DNA of 64,000 nt. Source: Anseongella ginsenosidimutans (lineage in GTDB: Bacteria; Bacteroidota; Bacteroidia; Sphingobacteriales; Sphingobacteriaceae). Positions 25,225-34,080 of this stretch are shown here, piece by piece. The position numbers were made by a program, and so were the translations under genes. Below the pieces are notes generated by a model. It had not been told where the DNA came from, searched no databases, and worked only from the letters and a program-made list of their open reading frames with translations. The stretch's first letter is position 1, and the number at the start of each line of letters is the position of its first letter. Location: assembly GCF_008033235.1 (NCBI RefSeq), contig NZ_CP042432.1, forward strand, positions 3,348,001-3,412,000, read 5' to 3'.

Positions 25225-26196
25225 TTAAGCAGAATTTTCCGTCCCCCTGCTATTTTCTTCAAAAAACCCCAGGATATTTTCCCTGACACGATCGGTAACA
25301 GAACCCTGGGGAGGCTTTATGAATTTATCGCCGGTCACTTTTTCAAAAAGCTCTATATACCGCTCTGAAATTGATTGTACGATCGCAGGCGTCATTTCCG
25401 GAACCTGCTGTCCTTCCAGGCCCTGGAAACCATTCTCAATAAGCCATTGCCGAACAAATTCTTTGGATAATTGTTTCTGGATTTCGCCCCGGGCCTGCCG
25501 CTCGCCGTAGCCCTCTGCATAAAAATAGCGGGAAGAATCAGGGGTGTGTATTTCATCCATCAGGTAAACCTGATCATTTCTCATGCCGAATTCGTACTTG
25601 GTATCTACCAGGATAAGGCCCTGCCTGGCTGCCATTTCCGTACCCCTTTCAAACAAGGCGTAGGTATAGTTCTCCAACTGGGAATAAAGCGCCCCGGGCA
25701 CCAGCCCCTGCGAGATGATCTCTTCCCTGGAAATATCCTCATCATGACCGGCGGATGCTTTGGTTGTGGGAGTGATAATGGGCCTGGGGAGCGGATCGTT
25801 TTCCTTTAACCCATCGGGCAGCGGAACGCCGCAAAGCTGCCTTTTTCCGTCCCTGTATTCGCGCCAGGCATGTCCTGCAAGGTATCCGCGTATGACCATT
25901 TCCACCGGGAACGGCTCGCACCTGAGCCCGATACTTACGTTAGGATCAGGAACGGCAATTATCCAGTTAGGTACCAGGTCGGCGGTAGCCTTCAGGAACC
26001 TGGCCGCCACCTGGTTCAGCACCTGGCCTTTATAGGGTATGGCCTCCGGAAGGACTACGTCAAAAGCAGAAATGCGGTCACTGGCGACCATGACCAGTAT
26101 GTCCTCATTGATGGTGTAAACGTCACGGACCTTGCCGTGATACAGGGAAGTTTGCCCCGGAAATTCGAAAGAAGTTCTTTTAAGGGTGTTGTTCAT
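25225..26196 (-). CDS. purC: Phosphoribosylaminoimidazolesuccinocarboxamide synthase PurC
   Basis: PurC (SAICAR synthase) joins aspartate to CAIR with ATP in purine synthesis. The protein is 323 aa from ATG 26196 ([14 protein letters not shown]). A TTG four codons earlier would overlap phoH and is less likely. Key pieces are GKVRDVY near residue 20, [26 protein letters not shown] and LVDTKYEFG, with [10 protein letters not shown]. The length corresponds to the longer Bacteroidota/yeast-like form. It follows phoH after 8 bp and precedes the STAS gene by 11 bp, so it shares their transcript. Confidence 0.95.
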   Translation of the reverse strand: MNNTLKRTSFEFPGQTSLYHGKVRDVYTINEDILVMVASDRISAFDVVLPEAIPYKGQVLNQVAARFLKATADLVPNWIIAVPDPNVSIGLRCEPFPVEMVIRGYLAGHAWREYRDGKRQLCGVPLPDGLKENDPLPRPIITPTTKASAGHDEDISREEIISQGLVPGALYSQLENYTYALFERGTEMAARQGLILVDTKYEFGMRNDQVYLMDEIHTPDSSRYFYAEGYGERQARGEIQKQLSKEFVRQWLIENGFQGLEGQQVPEMTPAIVQSISERYIELFEKVTGDKFIKPPQGSVTDRVRENILGFFEENSRGTENSA

Positions 26197-26204
26197 CGTA
26201 ATTT

Positions 26205-27173
26205 TCAATCATTCTTATTTATATCCCCGTAGGCTTCCAGTATTTTCCTGACGAGTTTATGGCGGACCACATCTTTCCCGGTAAGCCGGATAAATTCAAT
26301 TCCCCGGATATCATTAAGGATCTCCATAGCATGAAGGAGTCCCGATTGCTGCTTCTTTGGCAGGTCAATCTGCGTTACGTCGCCGGTTACAATGAACTTG
26401 GCGGTAGGCCCCATGCGCGTCAGGAACATTTTCAGCTGCAAATCCGTGGCATTTTGTGCTTCGTCCAGGATCACAAAGGCATTATCCAACGTCCTGCCCC
26501 TCATAAACGCAAGCGGGGCAATTTCGATGGTCCTGTTTTCAAGATATACCTTGAGCTTTTCCTGGGGGATCATATCGTCCAGTGCATCATAAAGGGGGCG
26601 AAGATAAGGATCTATTTTTTCTTTGAGATCACCCGGAAGAAAGCCCAGGTTTTCCCCCGCCTCTACGGCGGGCCGGGTCAGTATGATCCGCTTTACCTCC
26701 CTGTTTTTAAGCGCCCGTACTGCCAGCGCTACCGCTGTATAGGTTTTTCCCGTTCCGGCGGGACCTATGGCAAAGAGAATATCATTTTTATATGCTCCTT
26801 CCACCATACGGAGCTGGTTTTCACTCCGCGCCCGCACCATATTCCCGTTCGGCCCGTACACGATCACTTCTCCCAAACCTACTTCCCGGACGGCATCGCT
26901 TCCATTGGCAGAGGGTTCCTTTTCAAGGTTAAGTATCTGCTCAAAATCGCTGGAACTGATACGATTATATTTTTCCAGGTGCTGCAGCAACTGATCGAAT
27001 TTCGTAGTAAACAGCGCGGTTTCCTTTTCGTCACCCAGCACTTTAACCTGGGTTCCCCTGGCTACGATCTTTAATTTCGGAAAACGTTTCTTCAGGATCT
27101 CAAAATGCTCATTATTTGTTCCCCAGAGGATAGCAGGATCGGCCTGCTCTAAGCTTAAATGTATTTCACTCAC
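26205..27173 (-). CDS. phoH: PhoH family ATPase
   Basis: This 322-aa P-loop protein of the PhoH family has Walker A GPAGTGKT at 137-144, Walker B VILDEAQN near 235 and sensor [11 protein letters not shown]. An N-terminal KH-like region (about 20-60) is typical of the PhoH/PhoL class. These ATPases are associated with RNA metabolism and ribosome maturation (near YbeY in many genomes), but the biochemical role is unsettled. The start is GTG 27173. It leads a four-gene minus-strand run phoH-purC-STAS-rnz and has a good promoter at 27230-27259. Confidence 0.93.
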   Translation of the reverse strand: MSEIHLSLEQADPAILWGTNNEHFEILKKRFPKLKIVARGTQVKVLGDEKETALFTTKFDQLLQHLEKYNRISSSDFEQILNLEKEPSANGSDAVREVGLGEVIVYGPNGNMVRARSENQLRMVEGAYKNDILFAIGPAGTGKTYTAVALAVRALKNREVKRIILTRPAVEAGENLGFLPGDLKEKIDPYLRPLYDALDDMIPQEKLKVYLENRTIEIAPLAFMRGRTLDNAFVILDEAQNATDLQLKMFLTRMGPTAKFIVTGDVTQIDLPKKQQSGLLHAMEILNDIRGIEFIRLTGKDVVRHKLVRKILEAYGDINKND

Positions 27174-27229
27174 AATCTCTTTTTAAAAGTGTTATTTTGC
27201 CTGTAAATTTTGATATTTGCAGGCATTAC

Positions 27230-27259
27230 CAAAAATAAGCAATTATTAACGAATGGCAA
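27230..27259 (-). promoter_or_regulatory. Bacteroidota-type promoter of the phoH-purC-STAS-rnz run
   Basis: On the minus strand TTG (27259-27257), 19 bp, then TATTTTTG (27237-27230), matching the -33/-7 consensus. Transcription is predicted near 27223, about 50 nt before phoH. The -33 part lies inside the first codons of the divergent SAM hydrolase gene. Confidence 0.6.
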
Positions 27260-28038
27260 TTATCACCCTTACTACCGATTTGGGGCACCGCGATTTTTAC
27301 CAAAGTGCCGTTAAGGGGGCGATTCTATCGAAGTTGCCGGACGTAAAGATAGTAGATATTTCTCATCAAATTGCGCCTTTTGATGTGGCGCAGGCTGCTT
27401 ACGTGACAAGAAATGCCTGCCGTTTTTTTCCGCCGGGCAGTATCCATATCCTGGGCGTGGATGCTCACTACCAGGAACGTCCCCGGTACCTGGCTCTTCT
27501 GCATGAAGAACAGTATTTTATCGGGCCTGATAATGGTATATTTTCTCTTTTATTCGATGAAATTCCGGGAAAGATCGTGGAAATCGCTATTCCTCCCGAT
27601 CCCGCTTTTGTACATTTCCCGCTGCTGGACATCCTGGTAAAAGCCGCCACTCACCTGGCCGGAGGAAGATTGCTTGAGGAACTGGGCCGTTCTGTGCAGG
27701 ATATCAACCAGCGGGGCTTCCTTCAGCCGGTATATGAACCGGGGCTGATCCGCGGAAGTGTCATCCATATTGATTCTTTTCAGAACGTAATTACCAATAT
27801 CACCAGGAAGTTATTTGAAGAGGTAGGAAAAGGGCGGCCGTTTGAATTATTCTTCAGTCGGAACGAATCCATTACTGCCATCAGCAGGCATTATAACGAG
27901 GTCCCGGAAGGCGAAAAACTCTGCCTCTTCGGTATCAGCAGCTACCTGGAAATTGCTATCAATAAAGGCAATGCGTCCGGCCTTCTCGGCCTCAGCATAG
28001 GTGACATCATTATTATTCAATTTGACGAGCCTGGTTAA
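27253..28038 (+). CDS. SAM hydroxide adenosyltransferase (DUF62 family)
   Basis: This 261-aa protein of the DUF62/SAM-dependent halogenase family includes fluorinase and chlorinase. Most family members instead split S-adenosylmethionine with hydroxide to adenosine and methionine. The family N-terminus ITLTTDLGHRDFY with the SAM-binding Asp and the central DNGIFS-like segment (GPDNGIFSLL) are present, as is the C-terminal SYLEIAINKGNAS. Nothing indicates halide use. The biological purpose of the hydrolase is not settled. It is divergent from phoH and followed 60 bp later by the PBP gene. Confidence 0.88.
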   Translation: MAIITLTTDLGHRDFYQSAVKGAILSKLPDVKIVDISHQIAPFDVAQAAYVTRNACRFFPPGSIHILGVDAHYQERPRYLALLHEEQYFIGPDNGIFSLLFDEIPGKIVEIAIPPDPAFVHFPLLDILVKAATHLAGGRLLEELGRSVQDINQRGFLQPVYEPGLIRGSVIHIDSFQNVITNITRKLFEEVGKGRPFELFFSRNESITAISRHYNEVPEGEKLCLFGISSYLEIAINKGNASGLLGLSIGDIIIIQFDEPG

Positions 28039-28044
28039 ACAAGG

Positions 28045-28058
28045 TTAACGTACGTTAA
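28045..28058. promoter_or_regulatory. 14-bp perfect palindrome upstream of PBP gene
   Basis: TTAACGTACGTTAA, fully self-complementary, lies 41 bp before the PBP start codon in the promoter region. It may be an operator half-pair or chance, and no regulator is nearby. Confidence 0.3.
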
Positions 28059-28098
28059 AACGGCAAACTTTTTGCGAATACCTTTCGTTTAAAGTGAA

Positions 28099-30369
28099 AT
28101 GAAAAAAAGTACCCAACGACGCTTGCTGGGTTTGTTTATGTACGGTTGCCTCACGGTTATCATCTATTTTTTTGCTCTGCAAGTAAATTTTTTATGGTTG
28201 TTTGGGAACACTCCCGGATTTGACGAGTTGAAGCATCCGCCGCTGGCTACTTCTTCCGAGCTTTATACCGCGGACAGCGTACTTATCGGGAAGTACTACG
28301 AAGAAAACCGTTCGCCGGTTGAATTCAAAGACCTTTCTCCTGTGCTTGTGCAAGCACTCCTGGCTACCGAAGATATCCGGTTTTTCAGTCACAGTGGAAT
28401 AGACGCCGTTTCTATCCTTTCAAGTACCTGGGCTGCGTTGAAGGGCAATCCCCGGGGGGCAAGTACCATTACGCAGCAATTAGCAAAAAACCTCTATAAG
28501 ACCAGGCGCAAAAAAGCCCAGGGGGTGGTCCGTTATATCCCCCTGGTTGGCACGATCGTATTTAAGACCAAGGAATGGCTTACGGCCATCAAGCTGGAAA
28601 TAATCTATTCTAAAGAGGAGATCCTCGCGCTTTACCTGAACACGGTCAGTTTTGGCAATAATGCCTTTGGGATAAAAGTAGCGGCCAGCCAGTACTTCAA
28701 CAAAAGCCCGCGGAACCTGGCGCACCAGGAAGCCGCCCTACTGGTGGGCATATTAAAGGCTACTTCAACGTATGACCCTGTCAGCAACCCGGAAAATGCG
28801 AAAGGAAGACGTGACGTAGTGCTGTCGCAAATGCGCAAATACGACTATATTGATCAGGCCGGATACGAGAAATACGTGGCTATGCCGCTTGGCTTAAGTA
28901 AATCCAATGAAAACGAAGAAGAAGAAAATAGCTATATCCGGGCGGCGGTGAGGCGTTGGCTGGCTGAATGGGCCGAAGAAAACAACATTGACATTTATGC
29001 TGACGGCCTGCGGATCTACACAACCATTGATTCCCGTATGCAGCGTTATGCCGAAGAAGCCGTCAGCGAACAAATGGAAACGCTGCAACGGCGGTTTAAC
29101 CGGCACTGGCAAGGCGAAGTGCCTTGGAGGAACGATGAGGGAGAGCCTATAGAGGGCTACATTGAAGAACAGGCAAGGGCGCTTCCTGAATACAAGCTCC
29201 TGATGGAAAAATTCAATAACAGGGAAGATACGGTAATGGCCGTGCTGGACATCCCGCGGGAGATGACCGTTTTCAGCTGGGAAGGCGATACCACGCTTAC
29301 CATGTCTCCCCTTGATTCGCTGGCCTACTACGCCAGCTTTCTTCATACGGGCGTCATGAGTCTGGAGGCGGCCACCGGACATATTAAAGCCTGGGTGGGA
29401 GGAATAGACTTTGAACGGTTCAAATATGACCATGTAGACCAGGCCCGCCGACAGGCGGGATCAACTTTTAAACCTTTCGTTTACCTTACTGCGCTCGACA
29501 ACGGCTATTCGCCCTGCGATAAGTTCAGGGATAAACCGGTTACGATCAACTACGTGGAAAACGGTGAGGCTAAATCCTGGTCCCCTCAGAACAGCGACTG
29601 GGTGTTTACCGGGTATGATATGTCCTTACGCTGGGCCATGGGAAAGTCCTGCAATTCGGTTACCGCCCAGCTTACGGAAGCCGTCGGCTGGGAAAATGTA
29701 GCGGAATATGCGCACAAAATGGGTATCCAAAGCCCGTTGAAAGCGATTCCTTCGATCGGGCTGGGCACCAATGATGTCAGTCTCTTTGAAATGGTTTCGG
29801 CCTACGCGGTCTTTCTCAACCAGGGCCTGCGAAAAGATCCGGTGCTGGTTACCCATATTACTGACCTGGAAGGAAATGTAATTGCCCGCTTCGGCCCTGA
29901 ACCCAGGCGGGTGCTGGATACGGAAACCGGCTGGCTGATGCTGTATATGCTGCGGGGTGGAATGGAAGAGCCCGGCGGGACTTCCCAGGCTCTGTGGGAA
30001 TACGACCTCTGGCAAAACGGTAACCAGATCGGAGGAAAAACCGGCACCACGTCCAACTATTCAGACGGCTGGTACATAGGGGTTACGAAAGACCTGGTTA
30101 CCGGCGTATGGGTAGGCGCTTCCGACAGGCATGTGCATTTCCGGAACAGCGCTACCGGAGAAGGCTCCAAAACGGCGCTTCCCGTATTCGGAAAATTTAT
30201 GGAAAAAGTATATGATGACAGGTCTACGGGTTATACCTTTGGCAAGTTTCCGGAGCCGGACGTTAAAATAAAGAAAAAGTATAATTGCAGATCTTATGTG
30301 CCGGAACCCGATACAACCGGTTTGGACAGTATGGAATCGGATTCCACAGCGGCGCCGGATTTTTTTTAG
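28099..30369 (+). CDS. Class A penicillin-binding protein 1A (transglycosylase/transpeptidase)
   Basis: This 756-aa bifunctional peptidoglycan synthase has an N-terminal signal anchor (about 8-35). The GT51 glycosyltransferase domain (about 60-235) has the catalytic Glu in LATEDIRFFSHSGID and RGASTITQQLAKN. The transpeptidase domain (about 400-730) has active-site Ser455 in GSTFKPF, the SCN-like KSCNSV and KTGTT. It acts on the outer face of the inner membrane, polymerising lipid II and cross-linking strands. A palindrome sits just upstream. All catalytic motifs are intact. Confidence 0.95.
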   Translation: MKKSTQRRLLGLFMYGCLTVIIYFFALQVNFLWLFGNTPGFDELKHPPLATSSELYTADSVLIGKYYEENRSPVEFKDLSPVLVQALLATEDIRFFSHSGIDAVSILSSTWAALKGNPRGASTITQQLAKNLYKTRRKKAQGVVRYIPLVGTIVFKTKEWLTAIKLEIIYSKEEILALYLNTVSFGNNAFGIKVAASQYFNKSPRNLAHQEAALLVGILKATSTYDPVSNPENAKGRRDVVLSQMRKYDYIDQAGYEKYVAMPLGLSKSNENEEEENSYIRAAVRRWLAEWAEENNIDIYADGLRIYTTIDSRMQRYAEEAVSEQMETLQRRFNRHWQGEVPWRNDEGEPIEGYIEEQARALPEYKLLMEKFNNREDTVMAVLDIPREMTVFSWEGDTTLTMSPLDSLAYYASFLHTGVMSLEAATGHIKAWVGGIDFERFKYDHVDQARRQAGSTFKPFVYLTALDNGYSPCDKFRDKPVTINYVENGEAKSWSPQNSDWVFTGYDMSLRWAMGKSCNSVTAQLTEAVGWENVAEYAHKMGIQSPLKAIPSIGLGTNDVSLFEMVSAYAVFLNQGLRKDPVLVTHITDLEGNVIARFGPEPRRVLDTETGWLMLYMLRGGMEEPGGTSQALWEYDLWQNGNQIGGKTGTTSNYSDGWYIGVTKDLVTGVWVGASDRHVHFRNSATGEGSKTALPVFGKFMEKVYDDRSTGYTFGKFPEPDVKIKKKYNCRSYVPEPDTTGLDSMESDSTAAPDFF

Positions 30370-30448
30370 CGTCTTGCGTTGCGCATAAGGCCATTTTTTC
30401 GTATATATGTTAAACTGTTTATCCATTATAAAGCCAATACTCACGATC

Positions 30449-33400
30449 ATGCGCTCAGAATATTTACATTCCTTCAAAAGGATCACATTACCGGCCGTCA
30501 TGTTGCTGGTTTTGCTTTCCGCATTGCCTGCAACTGCCCAGTATTTCGGGCGCAATCACGTTCAATATGAACGCTTTGATTTTAAGGTATTGGAAACTAA
30601 TCATTTTGATATCTATCATTACCTGGACAACGATACTACTATCAATGATTTCGCCTTAATGAGCGAACGCTGGTATTTCCGGCACCAGGAGATCTTGCGG
30701 GATACCCTGAATGAAAAGAACCCGATCTTTATTTACAAGAATCACTCTGACTTTCAGCAGACCACATTAATGGACCAGAACGTGAGCGTGGGTACCGGCG
30801 GGGTAACCGAGGGCTTTAAGAACAGGGTGTTCATGCCTTATTTTGAATCCAATCTGCAAACCGATCACGTACTGGGACACGAACTGGTTCATGCCTTCCA
30901 GTATAACCTGCTCAAAACCGGGGGAGATTCGCTCAGTCTTTATAATATAGGCAATTTGCCTTTGTGGATGGTGGAAGGGATGGCGGAATACCTTTCCCTT
31001 GGCAGGGTAGACGCCCATACCGCTATGTGGATGAGGGATGCCGTCCTTACTCAGGACTTTCCCAGCCTGCGCGATCTGACCACCACCAACAAATACTTCC
31101 CTTACCGGTATGGCCAGGGTTTCTGGGCCTTTGTGGCGGGGCTTTGGGGGGACGATATTGTAAAACCCTTGTTCCTCACCACGGCGAAATACGGATATGA
31201 AATGGCAGTGGACAGCGTTCTGGGCTATGATGAAAAAGTGGTTTCCAGCATGTGGAAACTCCGTACCACGGATTACTATACGCCTTTTATGAAAGATACC
31301 ATCGCCGCGGTAGGCCAGCGCCTCCTGGCCCCCGACCAGGCCGGGGACATTAATATTTCCCCGATTTTAAGCCCGGACGGAAAATATGTGATCTTTTATT
31401 CGGAACGGAACCTGTTTTCTATTGATCTCTTTCTCGCAGATAAAGCCTCCGGACGCATTTTGCGCACGCTTTCTTCGGCCACTCAGCGGGCCCATGTGGA
31501 CGATTATAATTATATCGAATCGTCGGCTACCTGGTCGCCTGACAGTCGCAAGATCGCTTATCCGGTTTTTAGCAAGGGAGACAATATCATCGTGATCGTT
31601 GATGTCGAGAATGGCCGCGGGCTTCGCGAAATAAAAGTCCCCGGTGTGGAATACTACAATTACCTGGCTTGGTCGCCTGACGGAAATTCCCTTCTTATTT
31701 CCGGGCTGGTGGATACGCATTCAGACCTCTTTTTATATAACCTCGAAACCAATGAGGTGCAACAACTGACCACAGACGCTTATTCAGAGATCCAGCCGGC
31801 CTGGTCGGCGGACGGCAGCAAGGTGGTCTTTGCCACCGACAGAGGCTTCGATACAGACCTTGAAGCCCTGAAATTCGGCAGCTATAAGCTGGCTGTGATG
31901 GATATGGCTTCCGGAAATATCGACGTCCTTAACTTTTTTCCCGGCGCCAATAACCTGAATCCACAATTCTCCCCTGACGGCGAATCCCTGTACTTCCTGT
32001 CAAATGCGGACGGGATGCGGAATATGTACGAATACCGGCTGGGCGGCGGAGAAGTTTTCAAGCTTACCAAGTATTTTACCGGCATCAGCGGTATTACCGA
32101 AAATGCTCCCGCTATGAGCGTTGCCAGAGCAACGGAAGACATCACTTACGTGCTTTTCCGCGGAGGGAATTATTATATTTACAAAGCAATGCTGGATGAC
32201 TTCGAACGCTTCCCGGTAAATCCTGACGAAGTAAACTTTGCTGCTTCCACCCTGCCCCCGGCGGAAAATATGCCGAACAGCATTATCGCCGAAAACCTTC
32301 AAAACCCGGCCATCCCTCCCACGGTAAACATTGACGATTTCCAGAAGAAGCCTTACCGCCCCAAATTCAGTCTCACTACTATCCAGCAATCCGGTATAGG
32401 CGTGGGTGTAGGTAGTTACGGTGGTGGCGGCGGAACCTACACCGGCCTTGCAGGCGGAGTTGCCGCTTTATTTGGCGATGTTCTGAACCGGAACCAGATA
32501 TACAGCGTGCTGTCGGTGAACGGCGAAATTTACGATATCGGCGGGCAGGCCATGTACCTCAACCGCGCCAGCAGGATCAATTATGGTTTCGGGATCGGGC
32601 ACATTCCCTATCTTTCTTCTTTCCTTGGCCTGGGTCAGGACAGCCTTGCCGTAGAGGGAGGGCATATTCCCACAATTACCTACGATATTTATAATTACCG
32701 TACCTTTGTGGACCAGGGTACTTTTTTCAGCGCCTTCCCTATTTCCCAAACACTTAGATGGGAAGCATCCGTATCTTTCTCTCATTATTCCTTCCGGATA
32801 GACCGCATTCGTACGCATTACGAAGATCTTGGCGGAGGCTATATTGGCTACCCGATTTTCCAGGAAAAAGAAAAGCTCCCCTCCCGCCCCGGTTTCAACC
32901 TCTACAGCGCTATGCTTGGTTTTGTAGGTGATAATGCCCAATTCGGCATCACATCTCCTGTACGTGGCCGCCGTTTCCGGTTCTCGGCCGAAAAAATGCT
33001 CGGCGAGCTGGATATGTACAGCCTGACAGCAGACTACCGGAAATATTTTTACCGGAAGCCCTACACCATCGCCTTCCGGGGGATGTACTTCGGCCGCGTC
33101 GGAAAAGACCAGAACAATGACCTTATGTACCCCATCTTCCTGGGAAATGAATACTTTATCCGCGGGTATAATTACAACAGTATGACGCAGTCAATAGAGA
33201 GTACCGCTCCCAACAGCGATGATATCGACATTGACAACTTACTCGGAAATGAACTTGCCGTATTCAATGCGGAATTCAGGTTGCCCCTCACCGGCCCTGA
33301 AAAACTGGCCCAGGTTAAATCCGGCTTCCTGTTCTCCGATCTGATCGTATTTTTTGACGCCGGCAAGGCCTGGAACTATTCTTTTACCAATCCCTATCTC

Positions 33401-33586
33401 AACACGCCCCAGCCTGACCAGGAACACTTCGGATTTGACGATAATCCCGTAGTGACCAGCGCAGGCGTTGCGCTGCGGGTAAATTTATTCGGTTTCGCTA
33501 TTATCGAACCTTACCTCGCCTACCCTTTCCAGCACTACAACCCCCAACCAACCTTCGGACTATACATTTCCGGAGGAGGATTTTAA
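30449..33586 (+). CDS. Outer-membrane protein with HExxH peptidase-like, PD40 propeller and BamA-like barrel regions
   Basis: This 1045-aa exported protein has a signal peptide with cleavage near PATAQ (about residue 30). Three parts are visible. The first is a peptidase-MA-like region with a zinc motif HELVH at His144-His148. Next comes a beta-propeller of TolB/PD40-type repeats (about 290-580; SPDGKYVIFYSE, WSPDSRKIAY, WSPDGNSLLISG, FSPDGESLYFLS). Last is a C-terminal surface-antigen-type barrel (about 660-1045) ending in aromatic-rich strands and GLYISGGGF. The start is ATG 30449, which gives a normal signal peptide, and the longer start at 30407 does not. The function is unknown. The composition suggests a surface protein that could export or display a protease domain. 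Confidence 0.85.
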   Translation: MRSEYLHSFKRITLPAVMLLVLLSALPATAQYFGRNHVQYERFDFKVLETNHFDIYHYLDNDTTINDFALMSERWYFRHQEILRDTLNEKNPIFIYKNHSDFQQTTLMDQNVSVGTGGVTEGFKNRVFMPYFESNLQTDHVLGHELVHAFQYNLLKTGGDSLSLYNIGNLPLWMVEGMAEYLSLGRVDAHTAMWMRDAVLTQDFPSLRDLTTTNKYFPYRYGQGFWAFVAGLWGDDIVKPLFLTTAKYGYEMAVDSVLGYDEKVVSSMWKLRTTDYYTPFMKDTIAAVGQRLLAPDQAGDINISPILSPDGKYVIFYSERNLFSIDLFLADKASGRILRTLSSATQRAHVDDYNYIESSATWSPDSRKIAYPVFSKGDNIIVIVDVENGRGLREIKVPGVEYYNYLAWSPDGNSLLISGLVDTHSDLFLYNLETNEVQQLTTDAYSEIQPAWSADGSKVVFATDRGFDTDLEALKFGSYKLAVMDMASGNIDVLNFFPGANNLNPQFSPDGESLYFLSNADGMRNMYEYRLGGGEVFKLTKYFTGISGITENAPAMSVARATEDITYVLFRGGNYYIYKAMLDDFERFPVNPDEVNFAASTLPPAENMPNSIIAENLQNPAIPPTVNIDDFQKKPYRPKFSLTTIQQSGIGVGVGSYGGGGGTYTGLAGGVAALFGDVLNRNQIYSVLSVNGEIYDIGGQAMYLNRASRINYGFGIGHIPYLSSFLGLGQDSLAVEGGHIPTITYDIYNYRTFVDQGTFFSAFPISQTLRWEASVSFSHYSFRIDRIRTHYEDLGGGYIGYPIFQEKEKLPSRPGFNLYSAMLGFVGDNAQFGITSPVRGRRFRFSAEKMLGELDMYSLTADYRKYFYRKPYTIAFRGMYFGRVGKDQNNDLMYPIFLGNEYFIRGYNYNSMTQSIESTAPNSDDIDIDNLLGNELAVFNAEFRLPLTGPEKLAQVKSGFLFSDLIVFFDAGKAWNYSFTNPYLNTPQPDQEHFGFDDNPVVTSAGVALRVNLFGFAIIEPYLAYPFQHYNPQPTFGLYISGGGF

Positions 33587-33599
33587 AAGCCAATCCCCG

Positions 33600-34023
33600 C
33601 GCCTGCAGCGAGCCATGCGGCAGGTCGCACCCGCGCGCACGCGAGCAAGGCTTTTGCACCATACCGGAAGCTGTTTGCTGCATGGCCACGCAGCGGAGTT
33701 GTGCCTACCCACCCAAGCAAGGCTTTTGCACTGTCGCAATATCTGATGTTGTTTGCGGAAGGGTCATGCGACAGGGTTGACCTGCCCGAAGCGAGCGAGA
33801 TTTTGAACTATATCGGGTATAGCATGCGGGATGGTCAGGCGAAAGGGTTGACCTGCCCGCAGCGAGCGACTTTTGATTTCCGGGCGATTGCGCCAGCAAT
33901 CGGGGCCCCGGAAATCAGCCTGAGCGAGACCGTGCAGGTTAACCCAAGCAGCACGCCGGCTCCCACCCGGCAGCGGCAGGTGCAACCCAAACAGCACGCC
34001 GGCCCCACCCGGCAGGCACAACC
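33600..34023. repeat. Array of ~70-77-bp palindromic repeat units with inverted flanking copies
   Basis: TTTTG anchors four tandem units starting at 33652, 33724, 33801 and 33871. AGCAAGGCTTTTGCAC is repeated exactly at 33644-33659 and 33716-33731. A 25-mer made of GGGTTGACCTGCCCG plus AGCGAGCGA recurs at 33774-33798 and 33845-33869 with one mismatch. Each unit encloses its own hairpin: TGTCGCA/TGCGACA (33732-33738 with 33767-33773), CTATA/TATAG (33808-33812 with 33818-33822), and GATTTCCGGG/CCCGGAAATC (33875-33884 with 33907-33916). The right flank holds inverted CAGGT-AACCC copies and a direct repeat of about 32 bp at 33941-33973 and 33984-34015. I do not recognise the family. Confidence 0.75.
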
Positions 34024-34053
34024 TTGTCGAATGCTTACTTTTTATTACATTTG
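34024..34053 (+). promoter_or_regulatory. Bacteroidota-type promoter of the PafA-like phosphatase
   Basis: TTG at 34024-34026, a 19-bp spacer, then TACATTTG at 34046-34053, matching TTTG-N19-TAnnTTTG. Transcription is predicted near 34060, about 20 nt before the ATG. Confidence 0.72.
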
Positions 34054-34080
34054 GCTCCGAATCATTATAAATTTCGAAAC

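Larger units (their letters stand above)
33587..34080. other. 494-bp gene-free stretch filled by a repeat array
   Basis: No gene is accepted here. Reading frames exist on both strands, but their translations are internally repetitive because the DNA is. From 33600 to 34023 the sequence is G/C-rich and built of imperfect tandem and inverted repeats (separate entry). The last 60 bp are A/T-rich and hold the promoter of the phosphatase gene. Confidence 0.75.

Noticed and set aside
27253-28038. Fluorinase or chlorinase
   Set aside because: The family is mostly SAM hydroxide hydrolases, and no halogenase-specific neighbourhood is present.
33764-34021. Minus-strand frames in the repeat array with repeated KSRSLRAGQP
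   Set aside because: The shared peptide simply reflects the repeated 25-mer DNA unit. There is no evidence of a protein family.
33600-34023. CRISPR array
   Set aside because: Units have variable hairpins and imperfect repeats, no regular spacers of constant length, and no cas genes are present.
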